Positions 51,866-61,514 of a DNA stretch of 64,000 bases are shown one piece after another; the first letter of the stretch is position 1, and each line of letters starts with the position of its first letter. The position numbers and the translations under genes are program-made. This DNA comes from QIJE01 sp048541835 (GTDB lineage: Bacteria > SZUA-79 > Acidulodesulfobacterales > Acidulodesulfobacteraceae). Below the pieces are notes generated by a model, which did not search any database, was not told the origin of the DNA, and saw nothing but the letters and a program-made list of their open reading frames with translations. The stretch lies in assembly GCF_048541835.1 (NCBI RefSeq), contig NZ_JBLEOY010000002.1, forward strand, positions 186,001 through 250,000. The letters run 5' to 3'.

Positions 51866-52432
51866 ATGATATTAGTTATAGATAATTATGATTCTTTTAC
51901 CTATAATATAGTGCAGTATATAGGTGAATTAGGATATGACGTTTCGGTTTTCAGAAACGATGCCTTGGGGGTTTCGGATATTTCTGAAATGAATCCTGAG
52001 AAAATAGTCATTTCGCCGGGGCCTAAAACGCCTTCCGAGGCGGGAATTACGGTAGATATTATTCGGAATTTTCATCCGACGACACCTATACTGGGGGTTT
52101 GTTTGGGACATCAAGCTATAGGCGAGGCGTTCGGTGCAGATATAATAAGGGCGGAAAATATTATGCACGGAAAGGTTTCATCTATAAAGCACGATTCCTC
52201 TGTTATTTATAGAGATATACTAAATCCGTTCAATGCGACAAGGTATCATTCTCTTATAATAAAAAAAGAAAATCTTCCGGAAATTATAAAAATAACCGCT
52301 ATGAGTTTGGACGATAACGAAATTATGGGTATAGAAATTAAAGGGTTTAGAGTTTACGGCGTTCAATTCCATCCCGAGTCGGTACTCACTTCATGCGGAA
52401 AGCAAATAATTAATAACTTTTTATCAATATAG
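51866..52432 (+). CDS. trpG: Anthranilate synthase component II (glutamine amidotransferase)
   Basis: The 188-residue class I amidotransferase supplies ammonia to TrpE. It has DNYDSFTYNIVQY, the nucleophile Cys79 in GVCLGHQAIGEAFGA and the His-Glu pair in VQFHPESVLT. The oxyanion loop reads SPGPKTPSEAG, with Lys where Gly is more frequent. It could also serve aminodeoxychorismate synthase, since no separate pabA is in the window. Confidence 0.95.
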   Translation: MILVIDNYDSFTYNIVQYIGELGYDVSVFRNDALGVSDISEMNPEKIVISPGPKTPSEAGITVDIIRNFHPTTPILGVCLGHQAIGEAFGADIIRAENIMHGKVSSIKHDSSVIYRDILNPFNATRYHSLIIKKENLPEIIKITAMSLDDNEIMGIEIKGFRVYGVQFHPESVLTSCGKQIINNFLSI

Positions 52433-52470
52433 CGGTATACCGATAAAAGGGAGACAAAATAGTAAATTAA

Positions 52471-53502
52471 ATGAAGAAATATTTTATTAAAGACTTATTG
52501 GAACGCGTTATAGCCGGCCGTGATTTGAACAGAGATGAATCGTTTAATATCTTTAATATGATTCTAAGCGGAGAACTGACTAATGCTCAGATAGCTTCTC
52601 TTTTGACATCCCTGAAAATCAAGGGAGAAACCGTTGACGAGATAGCGGGTGCGGCGCTTGCAATGAAAGAAAATGCCGTTAAGATACCTTTGGGAAATAA
52701 AATTCAATCGGAACCGGTAGATACATGCGGAACCGGAGGGGATTCCAAGGATACTTTTAATATATCCACTTGTGCCGCTTTGATTGCAGCCGGCGCAGGC
52801 GTTAAAATAGCAAAACATGGAAATTATGCCGTTTCGTCTAAATCGGGAAGCGCTGATGTTCTAAAAGAGCTCGGAGTAAATATTTTTTTAGACGCAGAAG
52901 GGGTTTTGAGGTCGATAGAGTATGCGAATATAGGGTTTTTATTTGCCCCTGAGTTTCATACGGCAATGAAATATGTGGCTTCGGTAAGGAAAGAATTGGG
53001 ATTTAAAACTATATTCAATATACTGGGTCCGTTGACTAATCCCTTATGCGTAAAAAAACAGGTAATGGGAGTTTATTCCAGAAGTCTATCTGAAAAAATA
53101 ATCGAGGTTCTTAAAATATTTAATATCGGGAGGGCTTTTGTTGTGCATAGCAGGGACGGCATGGACGAGGTGGGCTTATCGGGCATAACCGATATTTATG
53201 AGTTAGACGCGGGCAGCATAAAATATTTTGAGTTTAATCCGAAAAAATACGGTTTTAATTTTTTTACGCCGGACGAATTTAAGTCATTATCGGTTGATTC
53301 AAGTGCGAAAATTATATATGATATCCTAAAGGGCAATGCCGGTCCAAAGAGTGATATCGCAATTTTAAATGCAGGATTCGCAATTTTGGTTTCCGGTACG
53401 GTAAATGATTTGCAGGATGCTTTTAGTGCGGCGAGACGTTCCGTAGAATCGGGCGATGCATTAAATGCCCTGAAAAATCTTGTTGAGATTTCTAATAAAT
53501 AA
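52471..53502 (+). CDS. trpD: Anthranilate phosphoribosyltransferase
   Basis: The 343-residue enzyme joins anthranilate and PRPP. DTCGTGGDSKDTFNIST is the PRPP-binding glycine loop and KHGNYAVSSKSGSADVLKEL the anthranilate site. GPLTNPL and DGMDEVGLSG are further signatures. It is a separate gene, not fused to trpG as in E. coli. Confidence 0.96.
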   Translation: MKKYFIKDLLERVIAGRDLNRDESFNIFNMILSGELTNAQIASLLTSLKIKGETVDEIAGAALAMKENAVKIPLGNKIQSEPVDTCGTGGDSKDTFNISTCAALIAAGAGVKIAKHGNYAVSSKSGSADVLKELGVNIFLDAEGVLRSIEYANIGFLFAPEFHTAMKYVASVRKELGFKTIFNILGPLTNPLCVKKQVMGVYSRSLSEKIIEVLKIFNIGRAFVVHSRDGMDEVGLSGITDIYELDAGSIKYFEFNPKKYGFNFFTPDEFKSLSVDSSAKIIYDILKGNAGPKSDIAILNAGFAILVSGTVNDLQDAFSAARRSVESGDALNALKNLVEISNK

Positions 53503-53525
53503 CTATTATTAATATAACGGTAAAA

Positions 53526-54350
53526 ATGATTTTAGACGATATTTTAAGAGAAAAAACAATAGAGATAGAAAAATTTAAGGCATCTATAAATGAATCCAAA
53601 TATAAAGCCGAAGCATACGGTGTTTTTAGGGGATTGAGAAGCCTAAGAGGGGCATTAAAACCGAGATCTAACGGTGAGGCGGTATCTTACCGAATCTGCA
53701 GTATAATTGCCGAAGTTAAAAAGACCTCTCCTTCCAAAGGAAAAATGGTATTTAATTATAAGCCGGATGAGATGTCCGTCGCCTATGAAAAAGGCGGTGC
53801 AAGCGCAATATCGGTTCTTACGGACAAGAGATTTTTCATGGGCAGCCCGTCGGATATACTGAAAGTGAGAGAATCCGTTAAACTTCCCGTATTGAGAAAG
53901 GATTTTATCATAGACGAAATTCAGGTTTTCGAATCAAAAATGATAGGAGCGGATGCAATTCTTTTAATACTTAAAGTGTTGACCGAGGTACAATACAAAA
54001 AACTTCTTACGCTCGCGGATGAACTTTCGTTGGATGTCCTTACGGAGATATCGGATGAGAATGAGTTGGAGACGGCGTATAAATATAATGCCGAGATTAT
54101 AGGTATTAATAGCAGGGATTTAAGAACTTTCAAGACCGATTTGTTTAAGACTGCTGCCATTGCCGAAAAAATACCTCCCGGCAAATTAATTGTTGCGGAA
54201 AGCGGTATCAGTGGCAGGGGAGACATAGAGATGCTGATGAAAAGAGGGATAAACTCTTTTCTCATAGGAGAGGCAGTTGTCAAGTCGGAAGATGCTTCTA
54301 AAACATTGAAGGATCTTTTGTTTCCTTATACTATAAATAATTATTTGTAA
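53526..54350 (+). CDS. trpC: Indole-3-glycerol phosphate synthase
   Basis: The 274-residue TIM barrel closes the indole ring. IIAEVKKTSPSKG has the substrate lysine, VLRKDFIIDEIQVFES the catalytic lysine, and VAESGISGRGDIEML the phosphate-binding end. It is monofunctional. A loop of about 10 residues near residue 35 (FRGLRSLRGALKPR) is a little longer than usual. Confidence 0.96.
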   Translation: MILDDILREKTIEIEKFKASINESKYKAEAYGVFRGLRSLRGALKPRSNGEAVSYRICSIIAEVKKTSPSKGKMVFNYKPDEMSVAYEKGGASAISVLTDKRFFMGSPSDILKVRESVKLPVLRKDFIIDEIQVFESKMIGADAILLILKVLTEVQYKKLLTLADELSLDVLTEISDENELETAYKYNAEIIGINSRDLRTFKTDLFKTAAIAEKIPPGKLIVAESGISGRGDIEMLMKRGINSFLIGEAVVKSEDASKTLKDLLFPYTINNYL

Positions 54351-54356
54351 ATTTTA

Positions 54357-55052
54357 ATGTCTCGTTTAACGTTTAACGTTCCTAAAATAAAAATATGCGG
54401 TATAACCAATCTGGGCGATGCCCGCAATGCATTGGAATGCGGTGCCGACAGTTTAGGTTTTGTCTTTTATGAAAAGTCTAAGAGGTTTATTTCGCCTGAA
54501 AAGGTTAAGCGGATCATATTTGAACTTCGAAGGGATAAAAAAGAATATTGCAGAGATTTCTTGTCAGTTAAGAGGAATGTTATAGTTACAGGCGTTTTCG
54601 TAAACGAGAGTATAGAAACCGTTAAAGCGCTGATGAATGATGCGGATATCGATATAATTCAGTTATCCGGGACGGAATCCTTAGAGTATATAGAAGAATT
54701 AGGTATATGCAAAAATGCGGTTTTAAAAGCAGTACGTATAGAAAAAGAAAAAGATATAGAAAAAATTTCTTATTATGAAAATGCCGGCGTTAATGTGCTC
54801 GTCGATACGTTTGCAGGGCGAGGTATATATGGAGGGACGGGTTCGTCTTTCAATTTAAATCTTTTGAAAAATATAAATCCTAAAAATTTGATTATAGCCG
54901 GCGGAATGGGTCCGGATAATATAAAAGATATTATTCAAACTGTGAGACCTTACGGTATAGACCTTTCTTCAAAAATAGAGGTCATGCCGGGTAAAAAAGA
55001 TTACGACAAAATGGTTTTATTTTTTAGAAATCTTAAGGGGGGCTACATATGA
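54357..55052 (+). CDS. trpF: Phosphoribosylanthranilate isomerase
   Basis: The 231-residue TIM barrel has the start KICGITNLGDARNALECGAD with the catalytic Cys. DTFAGRGIYGGTGSSFN carries the catalytic Asp and IIAGGMGPDNI the phosphate loop. It overlaps trpB by 4 nt. It is longer than average because of a lysine-rich insertion around residues 57-75. Confidence 0.95.
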   Translation: MSRLTFNVPKIKICGITNLGDARNALECGADSLGFVFYEKSKRFISPEKVKRIIFELRRDKKEYCRDFLSVKRNVIVTGVFVNESIETVKALMNDADIDIIQLSGTESLEYIEELGICKNAVLKAVRIEKEKDIEKISYYENAGVNVLVDTFAGRGIYGGTGSSFNLNLLKNINPKNLIIAGGMGPDNIKDIIQTVRPYGIDLSSKIEVMPGKKDYDKMVLFFRNLKGGYI

Positions 55053-56233
55053 AATTGCCCGATAAAAAAGGTCATTTCGGTGATTACGGCGGAAGATATA
55101 TATCCGAAACATTGATGCCTGCCGTTATAGAATTGGAGAATTTTTATAAAGGTATACGGAACGATAAAGCCTTCATAAAAGAGCTTAATGATTATTTAAA
55201 AAATTACGTTGGCAGGCCTAGCCCGCTATTCCATGCAAAAAGGCTTTCCGAGGTTTACGAATCTGAGATATACCTTAAGCGGGAGGATTTAAACCATACC
55301 GGAGCCCATAAAATTAATAACACCGTGGGGCAGGCTTTGCTTGCAGTTAAAATGGGGAAAAAGAGGGTTATCGCCGAAACTGGAGCCGGTCAACACGGGG
55401 TCGCTACCGCTACCGTCTGTGCCCTTTTTGACCTAGAGTGCGAAGTATTCATGGGCAGAAAGGATATAGAAAGGCAGAAGCAAAATGTTTTTAAAATGGA
55501 ACTTCTTGGCGCTAAAATAAATTCTGTAGAAGCAGGGGCGCAGACCCTTAAAGACGCCATGAATGAAGCGTTGAGAGATTGGATTACAAATGTCAAAACC
55601 ACATATTACATGATAGGTACGGTTGCGGGTCCTCATCCATACCCTTTAATAGTCAGAGATTTTCAGTCGGTTATAGGAAAAGAGGTCTTGAAACAGATTG
55701 ATAAGCTTCCGGATATCTTGATAGCTTGTATAGGGGGTGGAAGTAATGCCATGGGGTTATTCTATCCATTTCTGAAATACGACAGCATTGAGATGTATGC
55801 CGTGGAGGCAGGCGGTTTAGGGATTTCTACAGGAAAACACGCCGCTTCTATTTCCGGAGGCAAACCAGGGGTTTTACACGGAAATAAGACCTATCTCCTT
55901 CAGGATGAATTCGGAAGAATATCCGAAGCTCATTCAATTGCTGCCGGATTAGATTATCCGGGCGTAGGTCCTGAACACAGTTATTTTGCGGATAAAAAGA
56001 GGATTATTTTCGACAGCGTAACGGATGCGGAGGCGGTTTCAGCCTTTCAAATGTTATGCAAATCTGAGGGTATTATTCCGGCGCTGGAAAGTGCGCATGC
56101 AATCGCATATTTGGAAAAAATAAAGAAACAAATAAAAGGAAAAACTGTTATTATAAACCTTTCCGGCAGAGGAGACAAGGATATACACACTGTTTCCGAT
56201 TATCTTTCATTTGGGAATAAGCAGGTAATATAA
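55049..56233 (+). CDS. trpB: Tryptophan synthase beta chain
   Basis: The 394-residue PLP enzyme condenses indole and serine. HTGAHKINNTVGQALLA has the PLP lysine, AETGAGQHGVATATVCAL follows, and GGGSNAMGLFYPF binds the cofactor phosphate. It is the TrpB1 type that pairs with TrpA. It overlaps trpF by ATGA and lies 2 nt before trpA. Confidence 0.97.
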   Translation: MKLPDKKGHFGDYGGRYISETLMPAVIELENFYKGIRNDKAFIKELNDYLKNYVGRPSPLFHAKRLSEVYESEIYLKREDLNHTGAHKINNTVGQALLAVKMGKKRVIAETGAGQHGVATATVCALFDLECEVFMGRKDIERQKQNVFKMELLGAKINSVEAGAQTLKDAMNEALRDWITNVKTTYYMIGTVAGPHPYPLIVRDFQSVIGKEVLKQIDKLPDILIACIGGGSNAMGLFYPFLKYDSIEMYAVEAGGLGISTGKHAASISGGKPGVLHGNKTYLLQDEFGRISEAHSIAAGLDYPGVGPEHSYFADKKRIIFDSVTDAEAVSAFQMLCKSEGIIPALESAHAIAYLEKIKKQIKGKTVIINLSGRGDKDIHTVSDYLSFGNKQVI

Positions 56234-56235
56234 AG

Positions 56236-57036
56236 ATGATAAAAGAAAACAAGATAGATAATATTTTTAATTTATTGAGATCTCAAAATAAGACTGCTTT
56301 TGTACCGTTTATATCCATAGGAGATCCGGATATCGAGACGTCGTTAGAGATAGCAAAGACATTAATAAACGCCGGCGCCGATATAATAGAATTGGGATTC
56401 CCTTTTTCCGACCCTATGGCAGACGGAAAGGTAATACAGAGATCTTACGAAAGGGCGCTAAAGAACAGAATTTCCATGGAAGATGCCTTTAATTTTATAA
56501 AAAGACTCAAGGCTTATCGGGATATACCGGTTATTTTTTTTACATATTATAATCCCGTTTTCGTAATGGGATCCAAATTTGCAGAAGATGCCGCGGATGC
56601 CGGAGTCGACGGTGTTTTGGTTGTAGATTTGCCCCCCGAAGAGAGTGATGAATTTAATAAATATATAAGAAAAAAGAAAATATATCAAATTTTTTTACTC
56701 ACTCCCACGACGGGAATAGACAGAATGAGATACGTACTGTCTTATGCCAAGGGTTTTGTGTATTATGTCAGCGTTGCGGGGGTTACGGGGGCAAGAAAAA
56801 ATTTGCCGGACGAAATTTGTTCCAATGTTAAGAATATTCAAGGCATAAGCACTATTCCTATTGGAGTGGGTTTCGGAATTTCCTCCGGAGAGCAGGCAAA
56901 AGCTATAAAAGAATATGCCGATGCTGTAATAATAGGCTCGAAGATTATCCAATTTATAGAAAGCAATATTGACGACAAATCCAAGATTCTCGAAAAAATA
57001 GCCGAATTTTCATATGGCATAAAATCCTGTCTTTAA
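56236..57036 (+). CDS. trpA: Tryptophan synthase alpha chain
   Basis: The 266-residue TIM barrel releases indole from indole-3-glycerol phosphate and channels it to TrpB. ADIIELGFPFSDPMADGKVI has the catalytic Glu, VLVVDLPPEES the catalytic Asp region. YVSVAGVTGAR and GVGFGISSGEQA bind the phosphate. Confidence 0.97.
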   Translation: MIKENKIDNIFNLLRSQNKTAFVPFISIGDPDIETSLEIAKTLINAGADIIELGFPFSDPMADGKVIQRSYERALKNRISMEDAFNFIKRLKAYRDIPVIFFTYYNPVFVMGSKFAEDAADAGVDGVLVVDLPPEESDEFNKYIRKKKIYQIFLLTPTTGIDRMRYVLSYAKGFVYYVSVAGVTGARKNLPDEICSNVKNIQGISTIPIGVGFGISSGEQAKAIKEYADAVIIGSKIIQFIESNIDDKSKILEKIAEFSYGIKSCL

Positions 57037-57067
57037 TTTAATCTATTCGCTTATAGGTCAACATGAT

Positions 57068-57904
57068 ATGCTTTTATTCAAAACAAAAAGCAAAAAAAAG
57101 GAACAGGGGAAACTTAACATACCGGAAGGGTTGTGGATTAAATGCCCCAGTTGCAGCGAGATTATTTATAAAAAGGAATTAGAAAGAAATCTTGAGGTTT
57201 GCCCAAAATGCGATTATCATTTTAGGCTTAAAGCAGACAGGAGAATAGAAGTAATATTTGATGAAGGCAGTTTTCAAAAGCTTTTTGAAGATATAATTGC
57301 GTTGGATTTGCTTAATTTTTCTGATACAAAAAAATATAAGGATAGGTTGAAAGAAGATAATGAAAAAACAGGGCTTTCCGATGCGGTAGTTTCCGGAGAG
57401 GGCAAGATTTACGGTATCAGGGTAGCTTCCTCTATCTTTGATTTTAACTTTATGGGCGGTTCTATGGGGAGGGTTGCTGGAGAAAAAATTGCAAAGACTT
57501 TCGAATATGCCATTTCAAATAAGCTTCCGGTGATAGTTTTTTCATCCTCCGGCGGAGCAAGAATGCAGGAGGGAATTTATTCGCTTATGCAAATGGCGAA
57601 GACCGTTTCCCTTGTTTCCGAATTTAATAAAACGGGAATTCCTTATATATCGGTTTTGACCGATCCGACAACCGGCGGCGTATCGGCAAGTTTCGCTACC
57701 CTCGGAGATATCATAATTGCGGAGCCGAGAGCCTTAATAGGTTTCGCCGGTCCCAGAGTCATAGAAAAGACCATCCATCAGAGTCTTCCTGAAGGGTTTC
57801 AAAGATCAGAGTACCTTTTGGAACACGGAATGATAGATATGATAGCGGAAAGAAAGGATTTAAAAGACATTTTAAAAAACCTGTTGATTCTTATTCGTCA
57901 ATGA
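57068..57904 (+). CDS. accD: Acetyl-CoA carboxylase carboxyltransferase subunit beta
   Basis: The 278-residue subunit takes part in malonyl-CoA synthesis. The N-terminal zinc ribbon has Cys26, Cys29, Cys45 and Cys48. The crotonase-like domain has FMGGSMGRVAGEKI, SSSGGARMQEGIYSLMQMAK and DPTTGGVSASFA. It shares its end (ATGA) with folC, and the trpA-accD-folC order is widely conserved. Confidence 0.97.
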   Translation: MLLFKTKSKKKEQGKLNIPEGLWIKCPSCSEIIYKKELERNLEVCPKCDYHFRLKADRRIEVIFDEGSFQKLFEDIIALDLLNFSDTKKYKDRLKEDNEKTGLSDAVVSGEGKIYGIRVASSIFDFNFMGGSMGRVAGEKIAKTFEYAISNKLPVIVFSSSGGARMQEGIYSLMQMAKTVSLVSEFNKTGIPYISVLTDPTTGGVSASFATLGDIIIAEPRALIGFAGPRVIEKTIHQSLPEGFQRSEYLLEHGMIDMIAERKDLKDILKNLLILIRQ

Positions 57905-59193
57905 GTAGATTAGACACGGTTTATAATGCAGGCGGTTCTTTTATAAATTTAGGCCTTGAGAGAATAAAAGTGCTGTTGCATTATGCCGGTAATCCGCAAG
58001 ATCGGTTAAAAACGATCCATGTAGCGGGAACTAACGGAAAGGGTTCCGTCAGCATGTTACTGTCCAATATTCTAACAGAGCATGGTCTAAGGGTGGGTTT
58101 GTATACATCTCCTCATTTAACGGCTTTCGCCGAAAGAATAACCGTTAATAATGAAAGAATAAAAGATAACGACATCGAAAGGCTTGATAGTTTTTTTCAA
58201 GACATTATTTTAGTAAACGATGATTTTAAGAGGCTAAGTACCCCGTCTTTTTTTGAACTTACGACAGCAGTGTGTTTTCAGTATTTTTTTGAACAAAAGG
58301 TTGATATAGCTATAATTGAAGCCGGTTTAGGAGGAAGATTAGATGCGACTAACGTAATAAAACAGCCGCTTATTTCCATAATCACGAATGTGGCGATGGA
58401 CCATAAGAATATTCTGGGGAATTCTCTTAAAAAAATCGCATTAGAAAAGGCTGGTATCATAAAGAAAAACTCTGTTATCGTCTCTGGAGATAGAAGAAAT
58501 AAGACAAAAAATATCATAGGAGAATATGCTTCAGGTTTAAATGCGGCATATTTTTCTGCGGATGACGTTAAAATAGTTAAGAAAAAAGATTTTTATGATT
58601 ATTATGGTTTAAAATTAAGAATAAAAAATATATTATTGAACAACAAGGCATTGTATCAGAAATATAATTTAAGACTCGGAATCTTCTCGGCGGAGATTTT
58701 GAACAAGTGTTATGAAAACAGTTTAAACCTGAAATTAAACGAAAACTCTACAAGAAAGGGGATATCAAAATTTTACAATGAAGGAAGATTTGAGATAATA
58801 AAACATAAAAACAGCGATATTGTTTTAGACGGTGCTCATAATCCCGAAGGCATTAGATCTCTCATACTTTCATTGCGCAGGGTTTTTTCGAATAGGAATT
58901 TTATAATTATTTTTGCAGTTATGAAGGATAAAGATTATGAGACTATTTTAAGAAGATTGTCGTCGTTAAGCGGAGAATTATATTTTATAGCATTAAACGA
59001 CGATAGGGCGCTAAGTAAAGAAGAATTAAACACGTTTTTAAAAAATAATAATTATTTTAAAAACGTGTTTATATTCGAGAGCGTAAAAGATGCATTGGAA
59101 TCGGCGGTCCGTGATAAAAACAGGGATGACGTCCTTCTTGTTTGCGGCTCGTTTCGCCTTTTGGGAGAATTTAAAAGAACCGTTGTTAGTTAA
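57901..59193 (+). CDS. folC: Bifunctional folylpolyglutamate synthase/dihydrofolate synthase
   Basis: The 430-residue Mur-ligase-type enzyme adds glutamate to dihydropteroate and folates. The P-loop is VAGTNGKGSVSMLL, LYTSPHL follows, and IEAGLGGRLDATNVI plus DGAHNPEGIRSL are diagnostic. It overlaps accD by 4 nt. It could supply polyglutamylated folate to the MetV/MetF-like pair. Confidence 0.95.
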   Translation: MSRLDTVYNAGGSFINLGLERIKVLLHYAGNPQDRLKTIHVAGTNGKGSVSMLLSNILTEHGLRVGLYTSPHLTAFAERITVNNERIKDNDIERLDSFFQDIILVNDDFKRLSTPSFFELTTAVCFQYFFEQKVDIAIIEAGLGGRLDATNVIKQPLISIITNVAMDHKNILGNSLKKIALEKAGIIKKNSVIVSGDRRNKTKNIIGEYASGLNAAYFSADDVKIVKKKDFYDYYGLKLRIKNILLNNKALYQKYNLRLGIFSAEILNKCYENSLNLKLNENSTRKGISKFYNEGRFEIIKHKNSDIVLDGAHNPEGIRSLILSLRRVFSNRNFIIIFAVMKDKDYETILRRLSSLSGELYFIALNDDRALSKEELNTFLKNNNYFKNVFIFESVKDALESAVRDKNRDDVLLVCGSFRLLGEFKRTVVS

Positions 59194-59215
59194 TTATTTA
59201 TTTTAAAGGTCGTTT

Positions 59216-61453
59216 ATGAGAAAGTTAACCGTTATATTATTTAGTCTTTGCATCTCCGTTATATTTTATTCTTACGGCATTAAGGAATCGTATGCCGTCC
59301 AAAAACTGCCCATATATATTTCGGCAAATAAGGTTGTTTACAATAAAAATAAGCATACATATATTTTTACGGGAGACGTAACGGTAACCCGCAAAACATT
59401 TCATCTAAACGCAAACAGGGTAACATATTTTTATAAGACGGATTTAGCGGTTGCCACGGGAAACGTTATAGTGCATTCCAAGGGTACGATCACGAAGGCT
59501 AAAGAGATTAGGGTGTATTTAAAGAGCAATATCGGAACCATATATAACTCTCATATACATTATCTTAATAAGAATATATATGTTTACGGAAAGAAAATTT
59601 ATCATAGGGGTAAAGGGTTTTATCAGGTAAAGGACGGCTACTTGACCTCATGTGGAAGAAAGCCCCCCTCATGGAAAATATACTCGGGATTTTCCGACAT
59701 ATATGAGGGAAACTATGCTTACTCTTTTAATTCTATTTTCTATATTCATAATGTGCCGGTTTTTTATCTTCCTATCATGATTACGCCCATCAAGACAAAA
59801 AAATCTTCAGGGCTTTTGATTCCGACTATGGGCTATAGTACCATCAGAGGGTTTCAAGCCGGCGCCGGATATTATTTTGATTTGGGAAGGTCGCAGGATT
59901 TGACTTATTATCTGAATTATTACAGCATTTTGGGTTTTGGAAATTCACTAAAATACAGATATAGCCTCAGTCCGCACTCCCACGGATTTATTTACGGATT
60001 TTATATACATGAAAGAGACAACCGAAAAAGTCTTTCTAAGTCCCATGGTTTAACGAGATACCTTCTGTTTTCGCATAATATGTATTTCTTGAATAATTTA
60101 GCTATCAAGGCCAACGTTAACGTGCCTTCCGATAATGCTTTTTACTCTAATTTTTCTACAAATGTTTACCAGATGACGAAGCATAGACTGTCGTCTAATT
60201 TTTCCGTAACGGATAATTTTGGCGGTTATTCCGCCAGAATAAATTTTTTAAGATTTGATAATATATTTGTTCCGAATTATACCACGGTTAACGAATATCC
60301 TACTATTTCATTGGACGGAGAGTCGGAGATGGGGCATTTTTTGAATAATCCGCTATATTTTAATTTGCACTCGTCCATAAATGTTTTCAGGAGCGCCGCA
60401 TATCTTAGCGACGACAGGATAGATATATATCCGTCGGTTTATATGCCCGTTAATATCATAAGCGGTATTCATATAACTCCGAAAGCGGGATTAAGGTATA
60501 CGGGTTATTATGATATAAAAAACGGATATACCGGCGATTCTTACGCCGATAAGAACAGGCAGATTTATTATGCATCTGTGGATAGCAATACTACTCTTTT
60601 TAACGATTATATCACTTCTTCTAAAAAGAATGATGGTTATTTAGCGTTTTTAACGCCATATATAAATTACAATCTCATAAAACCGGTCAATCAGTCCGAT
60701 ATGCCATTAATAGACCAGGCCGATTATATCCCTTCAGAAAGCGCGTTCAAATACGGATTTAATTTTAATCTTGAGAGTTATACCGACAAAGGTATGAACA
60801 ACTTGCTGAGATTAAGCCTGTACCAGTATCACTCTATTTCCGGCAATTTCATAAATCCGATAAACTATTTTAACTACGATAATGCAAACTCTGATATCAT
60901 TGCCAGAATTAAAGTGCATCTCGTGCCGAACATATATATATTCGGTAGTGGAAGCTATGACGATTACAATTATATATTCCATAATTATAACATTAACTCT
61001 CAGGTAAGAGATTTCAGGGGGGATTCTTTCAGGATAGGTTATACGGAAATTAACGATATTCAGGGGTATCTTACTACATTAAACAAGTTCAATTCTACAG
61101 ATCCACACTTGTTTCCGCAAACCGTGTCGGCTATCACCCGTCTCAACACGCTTTCATATGCAAGTCTGTCTGCAAAGTTAGATATTATCGACGGTTTCAG
61201 CATAAACGCTACGGAAAATATAGATTTGACGATACACAAAGATATATCTAATTCAGTAGGCATAACTTATCAAAACGGTTGTATAGGTTTCGTAGCCAAC
61301 TACATGAATTTGCCATATTTTCACCAATGGGCCTTTTCTTTTGGCATAGTACTTAGGGGTATAGGGACATACGGATTCGGCAATATGATTTCGCCCGGGG
61401 CGTCAAAGTCCGGCTTAACGATGAGCGGTCCGAGCTTTAACAACAAATTTTGA
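59216..61453 (+). CDS. lptD: LPS-assembly outer-membrane protein LptD
   Basis: The 745-residue protein has a signal peptide (likely cut after SYA, residue 27), an OstA/LptA-like domain (about 30-150) and a large C-terminal beta-barrel (KTKKSSGLLIPTMGYS onward, many aromatic strands). It inserts LPS in the outer leaflet. Apart from Cys12 in the signal, only Cys146 (YLTSCGRKPPSWKI) and Cys689 (YQNGCIGF) are seen, against four mature cysteines in E. coli. A single domain-linking disulfide is possible. The gene is 22 nt after folC. Confidence 0.88.
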   Translation: MRKLTVILFSLCISVIFYSYGIKESYAVQKLPIYISANKVVYNKNKHTYIFTGDVTVTRKTFHLNANRVTYFYKTDLAVATGNVIVHSKGTITKAKEIRVYLKSNIGTIYNSHIHYLNKNIYVYGKKIYHRGKGFYQVKDGYLTSCGRKPPSWKIYSGFSDIYEGNYAYSFNSIFYIHNVPVFYLPIMITPIKTKKSSGLLIPTMGYSTIRGFQAGAGYYFDLGRSQDLTYYLNYYSILGFGNSLKYRYSLSPHSHGFIYGFYIHERDNRKSLSKSHGLTRYLLFSHNMYFLNNLAIKANVNVPSDNAFYSNFSTNVYQMTKHRLSSNFSVTDNFGGYSARINFLRFDNIFVPNYTTVNEYPTISLDGESEMGHFLNNPLYFNLHSSINVFRSAAYLSDDRIDIYPSVYMPVNIISGIHITPKAGLRYTGYYDIKNGYTGDSYADKNRQIYYASVDSNTTLFNDYITSSKKNDGYLAFLTPYINYNLIKPVNQSDMPLIDQADYIPSESAFKYGFNFNLESYTDKGMNNLLRLSLYQYHSISGNFINPINYFNYDNANSDIIARIKVHLVPNIYIFGSGSYDDYNYIFHNYNINSQVRDFRGDSFRIGYTEINDIQGYLTTLNKFNSTDPHLFPQTVSAITRLNTLSYASLSAKLDIIDGFSINATENIDLTIHKDISNSVGITYQNGCIGFVANYMNLPYFHQWAFSFGIVLRGIGTYGFGNMISPGASKSGLTMSGPSFNNKF

Positions 61454-61514
61454 GTATTGGCGGCTGACAACGTTAACTGACGGTAATTTAACGGATTTAA
61501 TTTTGAGGTATCTC

